Origin: Hippophae tibetana
Lineage: Eukaryota; Streptophyta; Magnoliopsida; Rosales; Elaeagnaceae
Assembly (NCBI GenBank): GCA_037013495.1
Contig: CM072801.1
Span: forward strand, 20,643,001-20,707,000
Direction: 5' to 3'
DNA length: 64,000 bases
The position numbers were made by a program, and so were the translations under genes. The notes under the pieces are model-generated. The model ran no database searches. It saw only the letters and a program-made list of their open reading frames with translations, and was not told where the DNA came from. Each line of letters begins with the position of its first letter. The first letter of the stretch is position 1. Shown one piece after another: positions 37,070 through 46,666 of this stretch.

Positions 37070-37285
37070 TGGTAGTATTAAAGATATCTTTGATATTTTA
37101 AAAAATTTAGGAGTATATATAATAAAAAATGAAAATTTAGAAGTACTTTTGATAATTTTCTCATTATATCACATCAAATATAATAGTGTTACTGTTAAGG
37201 ATAATTGTGATATTTTAAAAATGTTAGGAACATATGTAATAAAAGATGAAAATATTAAAGATATTTGTGATAGTTTTCATATAAA
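37070..37285 (-). repeat. Inverted relative of the 35.65-35.95 kb tandem repeat
   Basis: On the minus strand this matches phrases such as ATCACAAATATCTTTAATAT and TCACAATTATCC found near 35.67-35.74 kb. It also contains two internal units. Confidence 0.4.
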
Positions 37286-37313
37286 CTTACAAAATTGATT
37301 CTTTTTAATTTTA

Positions 37314-38241
37314 TGTTTGGTTAGGTTGAAAAATAGGAATGTAATCGAATCAAATCGATTCCTAAAATAAAAGGAATCAAAATTTCTTCTCTCACTTAAG
37401 AAATCATAATTCCATTCCCATCTCAATTGTTTTTCCAATTTTATCCCAACCTCAAATATAACCGAAAATCCTAAACCCTAAACCCTAAATCCCAAATCTT
37501 AAATCCTATTTAAAAAATAATAATTTTAACCATAAACTTTAACCCATAAATATAACTCTAAACCCAAAATCTTAAATCCCAAAACCTTAAACCGTAAACC
37601 CTATTTAGAAAAGTAATAATTTTAACCCTAAACTTTAATCCACAAATATAATCCTATACCTCAAAACCCTAAAATCTATTTAGAAAAATAATAATTTTAA
37701 TCCTAAACTTTAACCCATAAATATAACCATAAACCTTAAACCCTAAATCCCAAAACCCAAAGCCCTATTTAGAAAAATAATAATTTTAACCCTAAATCTT
37801 AACGCACAAATATAACCCTAAACTCCAAACTCCAAATTCCAAATTCCAAATCTCAAAATCTTAAACCCCAAATACCTAAATCCCTAAATCACAAAATCTT
37901 AAACCCCAAATCCCTAAATTACAAACCTCAAAACCCTAAACCCTATTTAGAAAAATAATAATTTTAATAATATATTTTAATTTTAAGTAATAATTATTTA
38001 GAAAAATAATAATTTTAATAATATATTTTGTGTGATGAAAAATAATAATTAAATGATATTATTTAAATTTTACTAATATAGGCGTATTAAGGTAATATAT
38101 AGTGTTTTCTAGTCCATTCCAGTTGTAAACCAAATATTGTAATACTGATTTCTTCTTTGATTCCAGTGGTTAAACTAAACAAAACTATTTCTTTTTCATT
38201 CCTATTCTCATTCTCATTCTGATTTCATTTCGTGAACCAAA
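37314..38241 (-). mobile_element. TIR element filled with degenerate telomere-like repeats, copy A
   Basis: The ends are imperfect inverted repeats built on GTTTGGTT followed by GGAATG-type words: the left end reads ATGTTTGGTTAGG, and the right end on the minus strand reads GTATTTGGTTCACG. The middle (about 37470-37965) is made of CCCTAAA variants organised in a longer unit of about 70-110 bp that starts CCCTATTTAGAAAAATAATA, then TTTTAACCCTAAACTTTAAC, CCATAAATATAACCCTAAAC. About six such units are visible. The whole structure, ends included, matches 44637-45750 in inverted orientation. Non-coding; superfamily unknown. Confidence 0.6.
37465..37965 (-). repeat. Degenerate interstitial telomere-like array (CCCTAAA variants)
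   Basis: Many short variants of the plant telomere unit read CCCTAAA on the plus strand, mixed with the spacer TTTAGAAAAATAATAATTTT in a higher-order unit. The array lies inside a TIR-bounded element, so it is not a chromosome end. Confidence 0.8.
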
Positions 38242-38411
38242 TACCACCTTAGTCTTGAGAAAATAAATAAAATTTTTATGCAAGTAGTGTAATATCGCAC
38301 TTGATTGAGTGCTTATTATTTTTAGAAAAATACGAGCATATATTGAAAGTGTCATGACAAAGAGTTTTAATATTTGTTACTCCTATATATGTTAGATATA
38401 TTTTTCACAAT

Positions 38412-38766
38412 CATTGATCCTTAAACTTTAACTAAATTCACATATAAGTCTTCGAATTTTTAAAATTTATGATTTTATCATCAAACTTTTATAACTGCAT
38501 ACATGAGTTTTTAACTTTTAAATGACTATTTAATCCATAGAATTTTAAAAATTTACATATAGATTCTAAATTTTTGATTCATAAATATGTATTTTAGTAA
38601 CTAAGTTGGGATTGATGTGTAAAAATTTTAAAATTTGTGAACTAAATTGTAGAATTTAAAAATTTAGGGATCTATGTATAAAGTTTTATAAGTTTGAAAA
38701 TTGAATTTTAATTTTAATTTTTTTTAAGATCTATATATAAATTTAATTAAAATTTGGGGATCAATG
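38412..38766. mobile_element. MITE with ~40-bp terminal inverted repeats
   Basis: The left end reads CATTGATCCTTAAACTTTAA, then CTAAATTCACATATAAG. The right end, on the minus strand, reads CATTGATCCCCAAATTTTAA, then TTAAATTTATATATAGA. The interior is AT-rich and itself partly self-complementary. At 355 bp and without coding it is a typical foldback MITE. Confidence 0.65.
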
Positions 38767-38989
38767 GTACATATTTACCTTTTATCTATGAAATGTTTTT
38801 TGTTAAAGATCCTAGATATTTTATTGCTTTCAATAAAAATGTACATAAGTTTTATAGTTATCAAATGGTACAAAAAATTCTATTATTTTTTGAAAAAGTT
38901 CACATTAATTTTAATTTAACAATTGATCATATTTTTTTTTTAATGAAAGTAGTCATGTGCATTATATAACTACATTTAAAGGTTATTTT

Positions 38990-39336
38990 TGGAATTAAAA
39001 AGACTCACATCCCCTAACCTCCAAACTTGAAAATTAATAACCCTACTCCCATTTATCCAAAAAAAAAAAAAATTACCTCCTACTACGTACCCAACGGTTC
39101 TCCCAAATCAACCATTATCTCTCTAATTGTAAAAATGGTTCGAAATAAAACTCTAAATTTATATATTAATCCAAAATAAGCTATGATTGCGGTTAGGGGA
39201 TGGCGTTAGTTGGTTTGGGATTATTCAATTAAGGTTAGGGTCTGGGAGATGAGAAACTAAATTTTCAGTCTGAATGGGGTATTCATTTTTTGGTTTGGGG
39301 TTTCATAAAAGGGGGTAGGGTGACTTTTTTTAATGT
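38990..39336. mobile_element. MITE-like element with weak terminal inverted repeats
   Basis: The left end (AAAAAGACTCACATCCCCTA, then ACCTCCAAACTTG) and the right end on the minus strand (AAAAAAGTCACCCTACCCCC) are similar over about 50 bp with gaps. The interior is non-coding. Tentative. Confidence 0.35.
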
Positions 39337-40017
39337 CTAATTTTAAAAATGTTCTTAAAAACATGATATATGATTATTTTTAAAAAATAAATGTTCAATG
39401 TTCAGCAAATTTGTTTCATTATTATTATTATTTATATCACAAGGCAAACTCTAACTCAAAACACAACTAACTAAATTCATTAAATTTAAAAATACAAATA
39501 AATTCTTCAGAATTCCTGATGTGTTCTTGATAACTTCTCTGACATATGATCAAAAAGTCCAATTGAAAAATAATATCATTAAAATTGATTTTATTAATGT
39601 TATAATTTATTAATTCTAATAAAATAATAATATTGTCTTTTGAATGCACTAAATGCATAACAAACTAGAACTCACTGATATCCAAAAGTTAATATTGTTA
39701 TTTTACTTAGACTTGTGAGGTGAATTAGGTTACTTTAAAACTCTTTTTAACATATTGATTTCTTTTTTTATTAAAAATGTAATATTTTTCTTTTTTAAAA
39801 AACCAATAAACATAATGATGGTTCCATAAGATAATAATAATAAAAATATCATTTGTACTATATAAAACTTTTAATGTATTTGTATTATTTTGTTTAATTC
39901 TAATATAAAAAAGTGTGTAATTTAATTTCTTAACATAGTATGTTGCATTTAATTTGCTCGAATTTATATTTCAATAAAATTCAAACTATAGTATAAAAGC
40001 CACAAAATGTCTTTATT
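39337..40017. other. AT-rich intergenic DNA, nothing recognised
   Basis: Only low-complexity AT-rich sequence and short chance open stretches were seen. Confidence 0.4.
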
Positions 40018-40236
40018 TAAAGACTAAATAGCTTCTACGGTCTTCAAACTTTACACTAAGTTTTAAAATAAAAAATCTGACACTATGGTCTACAAATCTA
40101 TAGAATGTTACACTTATGTAATTAAGTCATTATTATATTTAAATCTCAAACTTGTTAAGTGTGTAGATTAAGTGTTAAATTTTTTATAGCGTTCATGTTA
40201 AGTATTTCAAAGTTAAGGAACTTTAGAAACTATTTA
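40018..40236. mobile_element. Small MITE-like element
   Basis: The left end reads AAAGACTAAATAGCTTCTAC, then GGTCTTCAAACTTTACAC. The right end, on the minus strand, reads AAAGTTAAATAGTTTCTAAA, then GTTCCTTAACTTTG. About 220 bp, non-coding. Confidence 0.5.
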
Positions 40237-40739
40237 ACTTTATTAAATTTTGTTTTTTTTTTTGGATATTTTTGTCTTAAAAATATTTTAAATGTGAATA
40301 AAGTGTAAATTTTAATTAAACACCAAATTTTAGGCATATTGATGTGTAATTTTTGATTAATTAAAAATTCTTATATATATCTTAAAAATAGAGAAATAAA
40401 ATGTATATTTTGATGATTAATCATCTTACTATTAGAAGATGAGCATATTTTGACTTGAAAAGTGGGTACATCAAGAGTATTACAAAATCTCAGAAAAAAA
40501 ATAAAAATAACATCATTAAAATTTATAATTAAAAAATAATACTTTTTATGTTCTATTAATATATTTTCACTATTTAAAAAAAAGAAAAACAATTCATGAA
40601 AGTTCTTTTTATTTGAGTAAAATGTTCTTTAGTATTCTCATTTAAAAAAGGTGATCATTAGTTATTTTACTCATAAAAAAAGTGATCATTGGTCTTTTAT
40701 TTGAGTAATTTTATTTTATTTATAAATAAATATTTATTA

Positions 40740-41050
40740 GTTTTTTTACTTATAAAAATGGAACTGTAAAAAGACTTTCGTTGATAATTTTTTTAAAATA
40801 AATATTGATGAATGTATTTTTTTCATTCACCTCCCATCCTATTAAATAAAAAAAATTACTAACATGAGGATGATATTATTATGTTTTATTTCACTCTATA
40901 ATTGAAATAACTATGAAAATTTTATTTATTTTCAAATAAATTTAAAATTACTAGGTGTTTTTTATAGTACTATTTTTATAAATAAAGATATTAAATATCA
41001 CTTTTAGGAGACCAAATAACACTTTTTTTGTAAGTAAAAAGACTAATGTG
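40740..41050 (+). repeat. Dispersed AT-rich repeat family 2, copy 1
   Basis: Matches 58850-59140 in the same orientation; shared phrases include TTTTTTACTTATAAAAATGG or its variant, TTTACTTTATGA or TTTCACTCTATA-like, AAATAAATTTAAAATTACTA or its variant, and TACTATTTTTATAAATAAA. No termini could be fixed. Confidence 0.45.
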
Positions 41051-41428
41051 TCATTATACTCTTAAAAAATGTTAAACTCATCATTTCACATTGAATTTAA
41101 TTCAATTGTATGCTATTCAAATTAAATTATAACAATTTAGACTCGTTCAATGTTAAATTTCTTCAAATTAAATCTTTTACAATATTATTAAATATATATT
41201 TTTATTGTTATAAATTTTAAGAGTGTTAATTTAAGTAATTTGAAAATTTTTTGCACGACCTTATGTTTCACTCTCGAAAGCTAGCACTGGAAATTCAGTA
41301 ATACATGATCCGAAATATAACAAAATCATTTTAGATTTAGGATTTTAGTCGCCATTCTATTTAACACAGGGTACCCTTTTATACTTATATTTTAAAATTG
41401 ATATATTTTAGTTTCTAGTTGAATATTT
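41051..41428. other. AT-rich intergenic DNA, nothing recognised
   Basis: Short stretch between a dispersed repeat and a Copia remnant, with no feature visible. Confidence 0.35.
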
Positions 41429-41575
41429 CAGTTGAAAATGAATTTAAATAATTTTTTTATTATTTTATGATCGTTATTTTATAAATTATGTAACTGTCGT
41501 TTTCATAATTATATGACCGTTATTTTCTTAATTATGTGACCGTTATTTTTATGACCGTTATTTTCATAATTAAAA

Positions 41576-42680
41576 TTGTTATGTTCTAACTTTGATATGA
41601 AAGACCTCGGAGAAGCGGATGTATTCTTTAGTATAAAAATTATTAGGTCTGAAAAGGAAATTTCTCTAGATCAATCTCATCACATTGAGAAGATCTTAAA
41701 GAAATATAATTACTTTAACTATAAACTTGCATGTATTTTTTATGATCCTAGTGTAAAATTTTTCAAGAACACCAGGGATGGTGTTAGATAAACTAAGTAT
41801 GCGAGCATCATTGGTAGCTTACGTTATGCTAATGATTACACTAAACCAAACATAGCTTATGTTGTGGGACTACTATATAGGTTTATCAGTATACCTAGTA
41901 TAGAGCATTGAAATGCAATTGAAAGGGTCATAAGATACCTTAAGAGAACTATGAACCTTGGATTATATAATAAGAAGTTTCTCGCTGTTCTAGATGGATA
42001 CAATGATGATGATTGGAACACAATTATACTAAACCAAACATAGCTTATGTTGTGGAACTACTATATAGGTTTATCAGTAGACCTAGTATAGAGCATTGAA
42101 ATGCAATTGAAAAGGTCATAAGATACCTTAAGAGAACTATGAACCTTGGATTATATAATAAGAAATTTTTCGTTGTTCTATATGGATACAATGATGATGA
42201 TTGGAACACTCTATCAGAAGACTTCAAAGCAAGTAGCAGCTATATATTTAGCATTGATAGTGGAACTATTTCTTGGAAGTCTAAATAATAGACAATATTG
42301 GCTCAATCTACAATGGAGTTTGAAATGATAGCACTAGCTACTGCTAGTGAAGAAACATGCTAGTTAAGAAACATGCTAGTTAAGAAGTCTATTAGTTGAG
42401 ATCTCTTTATGGGAAAGATCGATATCAGCTATCTTGATCCACTGCGATAGTACCGCGACTATTGCAAATATTTAGAACCGTTATTACAATGACAAGAGAT
42501 GATAGATATACAATACTGTTAGAGAATTTCTCTCTATAGAAGTTGTAAGAATGGATCATATTTGTGCTGATGAAAATTTGGCTTATCCTTTGACGAAAAG
42601 ATTAACAAGAGAGAAGGTTTTCAAAAACTTCGAAAGGAATGTGACTGATGCCCTTAGAATGAAGAGTCACTCATGATGGT
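41576..42680 (+). pseudogene. Reverse transcriptase/RNase H remnant of the 41-44 kb Copia element
   Basis: Plus-strand translations show FDMKDLGEADVFFSIKIIRS near the start, then fragments resembling the Copia stretch that ends with RNase H, such as HCDSTATI near 42.45 kb and DENLAYPLTKRLTREKVF near 42.57-42.62 kb. It is interrupted many times and is not a working gene. Confidence 0.75.
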
Positions 42681-43217
42681 AACCCAACTTATAGACCGGA
42701 GATCCCAAGAAATAAGTTCAATGGATAATAACAAGTCATGAAGTGATATGAGATGAATCATGTTATTATGAAGTCTCATTCTATATTTTTAGAAGTATGA
42801 AGTCCTGAAGCGACAGAAAGGATGAGTTAATTATTAAACTCTTAATGAGTTCTATACTCTATGTGGAGTGGAGTACATAGCTACAAGAGTACTCTTAATA
42901 GACTCACTTATGTGAATGTGGAAGTGTGACTGCTTCATATGAAAGTTTTGGGAAAAATTTACTAAAGTATTCACTATACTAGGATACACGTGCATGACCG
43001 TAAAACATGGACTTTTCGAACTAAACCTTGAAAAGTTTGTGTGTATAAGTTGTTAGAGATAGAGTTCAAAACTACAAGTTACTCTAGTATATTCTAAAGC
43101 ATCAACACTATGCAAATGTTCAAGTCGATAGACACCTTTTGCTTATGTACAATCTTATTCTTTTAATTGATCGGTTGTTCGATGAAACTATTTTTATTTA
43201 AAATTCAAGTAGGGGAT

Positions 43218-43845
43218 TGTTGGAAATGAATTTAAATAAAAAATATTTTTTTATTATTTTATGACCGTTATTTCATAAATTATGTAACTATCATTTTCAT
43301 AATTATATGACCGTTATTTTCATAATTATGTGGCTGTTACTTTTATGACTATTATTTTTATAATTATGTGACTGTTACTTTTATGACCATTATTTTCATA
43401 ATTATGCGACTGTTACTTTTATGACCGTTATTTTTTACTGTTATTTCATAATTATATGACCATTATACATATTTTTCAACTATAAATAGGGACAATAGCC
43501 CCCAGTTTAGAAAACAACTTAATAACTCAAAAACAGTTCTACGGTTTTTCATAGCAAAATCAAAGAAAAGAAAATTTAGAATTATTTTCTCAGATTTCCG
43601 AGCAACATAAATATTTAAGAGGTGTAGTATTACGGACTTCATCAGTGCAGTGAAGATCCGAGACAAAAAATATTCTGGGTTATTTTATCCTAAGGACGAC
43701 GAGACTGTATTTGTTTGCACAAGTTTGAGTAGAACTACGAAAAGTCTTAAAAAAAACGATCTAATTTACGACTCAACCCAAATAGTTTATTCTAGATTAT
43801 CGGTAATATTATTCTTATATAGTTTTTCACATATTTGTTCCAACA
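43218..43845 (+). repeat. 3' LTR of the 41-44 kb Copia remnant
   Basis: Begins TGTTGGAAATG and ends GTTCCAACA. The first 240 bp contain many copies of TATGACCGTTATTTTCATAA and variants, a small minisatellite of about 26-30 bp units also seen in the 5' LTR piece. Confidence 0.8.
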
Positions 43846-44636
43846 ATTTCAAGGTTCAAAATTGAACAATAAATTCAAGAAATATAATTTATTGTTACAA
43901 TTTATTATATTATTATATCTTAATAATAAAAATTTAAAAAAACTAATTTTTCCCTGTATTTCTTATAAATATTAAGAATTAAGATATAATAGTATAAGAA
44001 ATTACGGATATTAATTAAATCTTTAGATTCAAAATCAGGTATTCATTACTGTCCAATTTATACCAAAAAGAACACGTGTGACCAAAATAGTACCATTTTA
44101 AAAATATGAGAACGAAAGAGTAATTTTTCTTAAATGAGAGAATTTACCACAAAATCACCAAACCCAAGTTCATTGGTATTTTTACATCTGGCATGCTTTG
44201 TTTGACTCAAACCTCAACCGTTGGATTAATTACTACCTTATTAATTGCTCCTCTAGCTACCAGTACCATCACAATAATTTAAATAATATTAAATTAAATA
44301 ATGTTTAAAATAAAATAATATATTAAATCTTTTTTTAATAATAAAAATATATAAATTAAATTATAAGTTTATAAGAAATTGTTTTTTTTCACAAAAAAAA
44401 TTACATTTTAGGTTAAATATGTCGCTTTTCAATTCTTCATTTTTTATGTCCGATAATAACTCTTAAGAAAAATGTAAATTAAACTTGCACACACATTTTT
44501 TATTATGTTTTATCTATCAAAATTATTTAAAAAATAAATTATATTTTAATTTTCAAAGGCATGTTAGAAATAACGTGCATAAAAATACATCTAAATTTAT
44601 ACATGTTTCGCGTTAATTCTCCACTTAATAAGGTGA
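43846..44636. other. AT-rich intergenic DNA, nothing recognised
   Basis: Between the Copia remnant and the telomere-like TIR element B. No gene or element boundary is visible. Confidence 0.4.
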
Positions 44637-45750
44637 CGTTTGGTTCGTGGAATCGGAATCGAAATCGGAATCGGAAGGAAACAATTTTGTTTGGTTTGAC
44701 CACTGGAATCAAGCTCGGAATCAGAATTATAATGTTTGGTTTGCCATTGGAATGAAATGAAAAAAACTGTAAATGACCTTAATCTACATGCTGTAAAGTT
44801 CAAATAATATCATTTAATTATAATTTTTTCGTGAGACAAAATACATTATTGAAATCATTATTTTTCTAAATAATTATTACTTAATTAAAAAGAAATATAT
44901 TATTAAAATTATTATTTTTCTAAATAGGGTTTAGGGTTTTGAGGTTTGGGATGTGAGATTTAGGGTTTAGGAATCTAGGATTTGGGGTTATATTTGTAGG
45001 TTAAGGTTTAGGGTTAAAATTATTATTTTTCTAAAAATGGTTTAGGGTTTTAGAATTTTGGATTTGGGGTTTAGGGTTTTGATTTTTGGGATTTATGTTT
45101 TAAGGTTTAGGGTTTAGGGTTTTAGGATTTAGAATTTGGGGTTTAGGGTTTTGGGATTTATGTTTTAGGGTTTTGGGTTTTGGGATTTATGTTTTAAGGT
45201 TTAGGGTTTAAGAATTTTGGGTTTAGGGATTTGGAGATTTGGGGTTTAGGGTTTAAGGTTTAGGGTTTAGGGATTTGGGGTTTAGGGTTTTAAGATTTGG
45301 AATTTGGGTTTAGGGTTTAGGGTTTAGGGTTTTGGGATTTATGTTTTAGGGTTTTAGGATTTATGTTTTAAGGTTTAGGGTTTTAGGATTTAGGGTTTAG
45401 GGTTTAGGGATTTGGGGTTTAAGGTTTAGGGATTTAGGGTTTAGGGATTTAGGGTTTTAGGATTTGGATTTAAGGTTTAGGGTTTTGAAATTTTGGGTTT
45501 AGGGTTTAGGGTTTTAGAATTTTGGGTTTGAGAATTTGAGATTTGAGTTTAAGGTTATATTTTAGTGAGAGTAAAATTGAAAAAAAAAAGTTTAGATAGG
45601 AATAAAATTATGATTACCAAAGAGGGGAGAAAGAATTGTGATTCTTTCTCTTCTAGTAATCTGATTTCATTCCGTCTTTTATTCCGTCCAACCAAACACA
45701 CAAAATAAAAGGAATTAATTCTAATTTCATTCCATTCAGTTTAACCAAAC
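44637..45750 (+). mobile_element. TIR element filled with degenerate telomere-like repeats, copy B
   Basis: This is the inverted partner of 37314-38241. The left end carries three GTTTGGTT units (about 44638, 44690 and 44732) with GGAATCGGAATC-type words between them; the right end, on the minus strand, reads ATGTTTGGTTAAAC, then TGAATGGAATG. The core (about 44930-45540) is TTTAGGG variants such as GGGTTTAGGGTTTTGGGATT. The copy ends about 240 bp upstream of the UGT74 start codon, so it forms part of that gene's upstream region. Non-coding; superfamily unknown. Confidence 0.6.
44928..45545 (+). repeat. Degenerate interstitial telomere-like array (TTTAGGG variants)
   Basis: Dozens of variants of TTTAGGG with longer words such as GGGATTTATGTTTTAAGG repeated several times. 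It lies in a TIR-bounded element and is flanked by ordinary genomic DNA, so it is interstitial. Confidence 0.85.
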
Positions 45751-45844
45751 ATAGGTAATTGATTGCGGCATAAAGTAATATTTTTTTCTTCTTCCGGTAA
45801 TTAATCTTTTACTATTTTTTTTGTTTACGTAAACTTCGCAATTG

Positions 45845-45850
45845 CACGTG
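45845..45850. promoter_or_regulatory. G-box (CACGTG) upstream of UGT74
   Basis: The palindrome CACGTG in the context GCACGTGTGTGG lies about 145 bp upstream of the UGT74 start codon. G-boxes bind plant bZIP and bHLH factors (abscisic acid, light or jasmonate responses). Functional use here is inference. Confidence 0.4.
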
Positions 45851-45912
45851 TGTGGTTATGCAAGTGTCTAAATATTTAAAAACAATACTAGCATGCATCT
45901 GATATCACCAAT

Positions 45913-45920
45913 TATATAAG
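45913..45920 (+). promoter_or_regulatory. TATA box of the UGT74 gene
   Basis: TATATAAG lies 72 bp upstream of the start codon, giving an expected transcription start around 45945 and a 5' UTR of about 45-50 bp. Confidence 0.6.
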
Positions 45921-45991
45921 AGTCTCACAATATATACACACTCCATGAGAGAAGACATTACTAGCTAGAGAGACTCATTTCTATAACAGAG

Positions 45992-46666
45992 ATGGAGATA
46001 AAGGAAAAGATAGACAAGAAACCTCACTGTTTGGTTTTATCCTATCCAGGACAAGGCCATCTAAACCCAATGCTCCAATTCTCTAAGCGTTTAGAGAACA
46101 AAGGAGTTAAAATCACACTAGTCACCCCCAAATCTATGCATAACTTTTTGCATGGAAGTTCCAAAACTTTCAATAACATAACACTTGATTCCATATCTGA
46201 CGGCTACGATGAAGGAGGATTTTCAAAAGCCGAGAGCACTCAGGCATATTTTGATCGATTTTTGCGAGTTGGGTCAGAAACTCTTACCCAACTCGTCGAA
46301 AAACTGAACTCAGTTTCTGGCACCAAAGTTGATTGTATTGTATATGATGCTTTTTTACCTTGGGTTCTTGATGTAGCAAAAAGATTTGGATTGGTTGGAG
46401 CTGTTTTCTTTACTCAATCTTGTGCTGTGGGAAATATATATTATCATGTTGGCAAAGGAGTCCTTAAAGTTCCAATAATAGACTTTTCTTTAGAGTCTGA
46501 AATTTTGCTACCTACTTTGCCAAAACTTGGACCGTTAGATTTGCCATCTTTTGTGTATGATGTGGAATCTGACCGAGCTTTATTGAAAATACTTACGGAT
46601 CAGTTTTCTAATGTTGATGAAGCTGATTGGGTTCTCTGCAACACTTATTATGAGCTTGAAGAAGAG
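45992..46666 (+). CDS. UGT74: UGT74 exon 1 (acceptor-binding N-terminal domain)
   Basis: This exon encodes residues 1-225. The ATG at 45992 is followed by a short charged leader and then the first beta strand [12 protein letters not shown]. The exon ends [15 protein letters not shown], a family-typical motif, just before the donor GTCAGT. Reading past 46666 gives only intron translation, so longer open frames here should not be taken as protein. Confidence 0.94.

Larger units (their letters stand above)
41429..43845 (+). mobile_element. Ty1/copia retrotransposon remnant, plus strand
   Basis: A complete-looking 628-bp 3' LTR (43218-43845) begins TGTTGGAA and ends TTCCAACA, a perfect short inverted terminus, directly after a purine tract (AGTAGGGGAT). 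Upstream lie remains of reverse transcriptase and RNase H (about 41.58-42.65 kb), recognisable from FDMKDLGEADVFFSIKIIRS, then LDQSHHIEKILKKYNYF. Only a short piece of the 5' LTR remains (about 41429-41575), matching the start of the 3' LTR. Gag, protease and integrase are missing and part of the coding remnant is present twice in tandem. It is badly broken and clearly old. Confidence 0.82.

Noticed and set aside
44928-45545. A chromosome end or telomere
   Set aside because: The repeats are highly degenerate, bounded by TIR-like sequence and followed by an intact gene, so this is an interstitial array.
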